In this document: one piece after another, positions 36,301-36,413 of the stretch
Position numbering within the stretch: position 1 is the stretch's first letter
Layout: each line of letters begins with the position of its first letter
NCBI GenBank assembly: GCA_030830965.1
Contig: JAURLX010000008.1
Location: forward strand, 1-36,413
Direction: 5' to 3'
Origin: Verrucomicrobiota bacterium
Lineage (GTDB): Bacteria; Verrucomicrobiota; Verrucomicrobiia; Opitutales; UBA953
DNA: 36,413 bases
Notes under the pieces: model-generated
Seen by the model: only the letters and a program-made list of their open reading frames with translations
What the model was told of the DNA's origin: nothing
Databases searched by the model: none
Translations under genes and position numbers: made by a program

Positions 36301-36413
36301 TCGGGCCCGAACAGCCCCGCCTTGGACGCCAACGCGCGCTTTCCGCGGGCCGTTCGTGACGCCGGGGCCGAAGCTCAGAACCGCAAGCCCTTCAGTTCGG
36401 ACGAAGCCTGGGG
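33349..36413 (+). CDS. Giant pilin-like protein, Verru_Chthon cassette protein A type (copy 2, 3' end outside window)
   Basis: The first 1021 residues are present and open to the window edge. The start RRIGRKPGFSLVLSLTIMSAILLLVISLSAF again gives a basic leader, Gly-Phe junction and a long hydrophobic helix with Leu at +5. Blocks align along the whole length with copy 1: AHLQQEAGPDRRATARAD, MMWTGVWRND, PPAWLVSGR, YAYWIGDEGVKVRF, LHNPYNIAL, SFAS near LLAAG, and GGFNVNNVSVDAWAALLGS. Between blocks the two copies differ strongly, so the duplication is old. AAGGG lies immediately before the ATG, closer than an ideal Shine-Dalgarno. Cotranscription with copy 1 is likely because only 57 bp separate them. 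Confidence 0.85.
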   Translation, partial: MRRIGRKPGFSLVLSLTIMSAILLLVISLSAFITIETRASSQAQVRSMAKLNALAAMRLAVAHLQQEAGPDRRATARADFTVTQTQGSRNWSTAKNMMWTGVWRNDLPDIPPAWLVSGRHDRPAGTQSVSLHTVFLPHVPPGSSNLKPDYPEGVWLPWQTDYYPPSATLVPLVGDASAAGPVDAYPSILAAQPDRVGRPDGRVTLPKVPFPEGQASYAYWIGDEGVKVRFPLSDHRISGATANDETRRGAVRSPGRFGLQVVASLSALDPDAADPRITAQEDFSLAPPAGLTPAAALTLAKENWTLLSYASRSVLADSHWGGLKVDLSSVFELSDAQFRATEYGAGAGPSTYAWNPFDHRGGAGRPSLTTPVWTDARNLVRFIEPGWAADHFLAPTYTVSDITRPGSRIRGPLWEAIRGHHLLYREVERPAPESPTLRARAHYPNTRSLAGQVNIGTAHYSHLYNRMDTSEDPWAFDSIRTTPAPKPIKPGVTPYVARQLLVFGLQEDAASRALRLVLSPITVLHNPYNIALRIQPEMPGDAGMRLSFRMWDAWILDHTSTAGGGTIWSKNLLEMATRTGGSPNRSESMRVYIPPVTLEPGEFKVFSLPGPEPTPFDRIGTTVERFDFLGGFWVGCLTPGSGPLLRNPSDTLSLQLRSSGPFYVRHMISCWPGDRLNEVGNSSDSILFNASSEVTELLSNSIDSGRSGFAPPITIPPLAVLPVAGQPPQPFAVMDYGVRWSNDPLPFPIFTRSNPTSLMTRPEATGWGPSSMPSGYATTSSSFKMLVRGITDWTQVIETDLGGRQAFGGTSSSSAGLTHAVYTEVPLRPPLSLAEYAHANVHLRDQDPLLAAGNSFASPFIERHRVWVYRSAQNNTDVDRSYLLNAALFDRHFLSGVGPVWVGGSEVTPMTTVIDDFAAGRRPLANPRISLLDGPNSANTRRALGSHRTFASAVLLDGGFNVNNVSVDAWAALLGSTKGLPSGDSGPNSPALDANARFPRAVRDAGAEAQNRKPFSSDEAW

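Overview
The window looks like a chromosomal segment of a high-GC member of the Verrucomicrobiota. The clearest lineage signal is at the right edge: two tandem giant proteins with pilin-like N-termini that resemble the 'Verru_Chthon cassette protein A' family, known to me mainly from Verrucomicrobium and Chthoniobacter relatives. Most of the rest is housekeeping and metabolic genes packed with short gaps or small overlaps. I see no insertion sequence, phage gene, tRNA, rRNA or CRISPR array. Many start codons have no obvious Shine-Dalgarno sequence.

Left part (1-8.4 kb): the tail of an ADP-ribosylglycohydrolase converges on dnaA. Upstream of dnaA is a 390-bp non-coding, lower-GC region with an intrinsic terminator, palindromes and degenerate DnaA-box-like sites. 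Next comes a minus-strand gene string, glnD-msrA-rarA-dus (nitrogen signalling, oxidised-protein repair, replication-fork maintenance, tRNA modification), apparently ended by the terminator just before dnaA. A DedA-type membrane protein diverges from glnD.

Middle (8.4-20.7 kb): an orphan GAF-domain histidine kinase sits 3 bp after cysE. The cysE leader can fold into a terminator-like structure. A secreted redoxin and a Tat-exported alkaline phosphatase converge on a shared bidirectional terminator. thrS (lacking the TGS domain), cysS and a secreted GH16 glucanase follow on the minus strand. A homocysteine-forming metY with a strong terminator, tatD, an EVE-domain protein and an unknown four-helix membrane protein complete this part. 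cysE, metY and cysS together give a loose sulfur amino acid theme.

Right-centre (20.7-28.4 kb): a divergent catabolic-looking cluster. One arm carries an MFS transporter, an enolase-superfamily enzyme, a ThuA-like secreted protein and a second related MFS transporter. The other arm carries a DapA/N-acetylneuraminate-lyase-type aldolase and an Old-Yellow-Enzyme-type oxidoreductase. The combination suggests uptake and breakdown of a sugar acid or related carboxylate; the substrate is unknown.

Right end (28.4-36.4 kb): a 45-residue, extremely cysteine-rich putative lipoprotein, not previously delimited because of its size, overlaps by 4 bp with a methyltransferase that itself carries an export-like N-terminus. 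They diverge from the two giant pilin-like genes, the second of which runs off the window. Motifs in the giant proteins recall the minor pseudopilin GspK, which suggests a large surface or secretion-associated tip protein.
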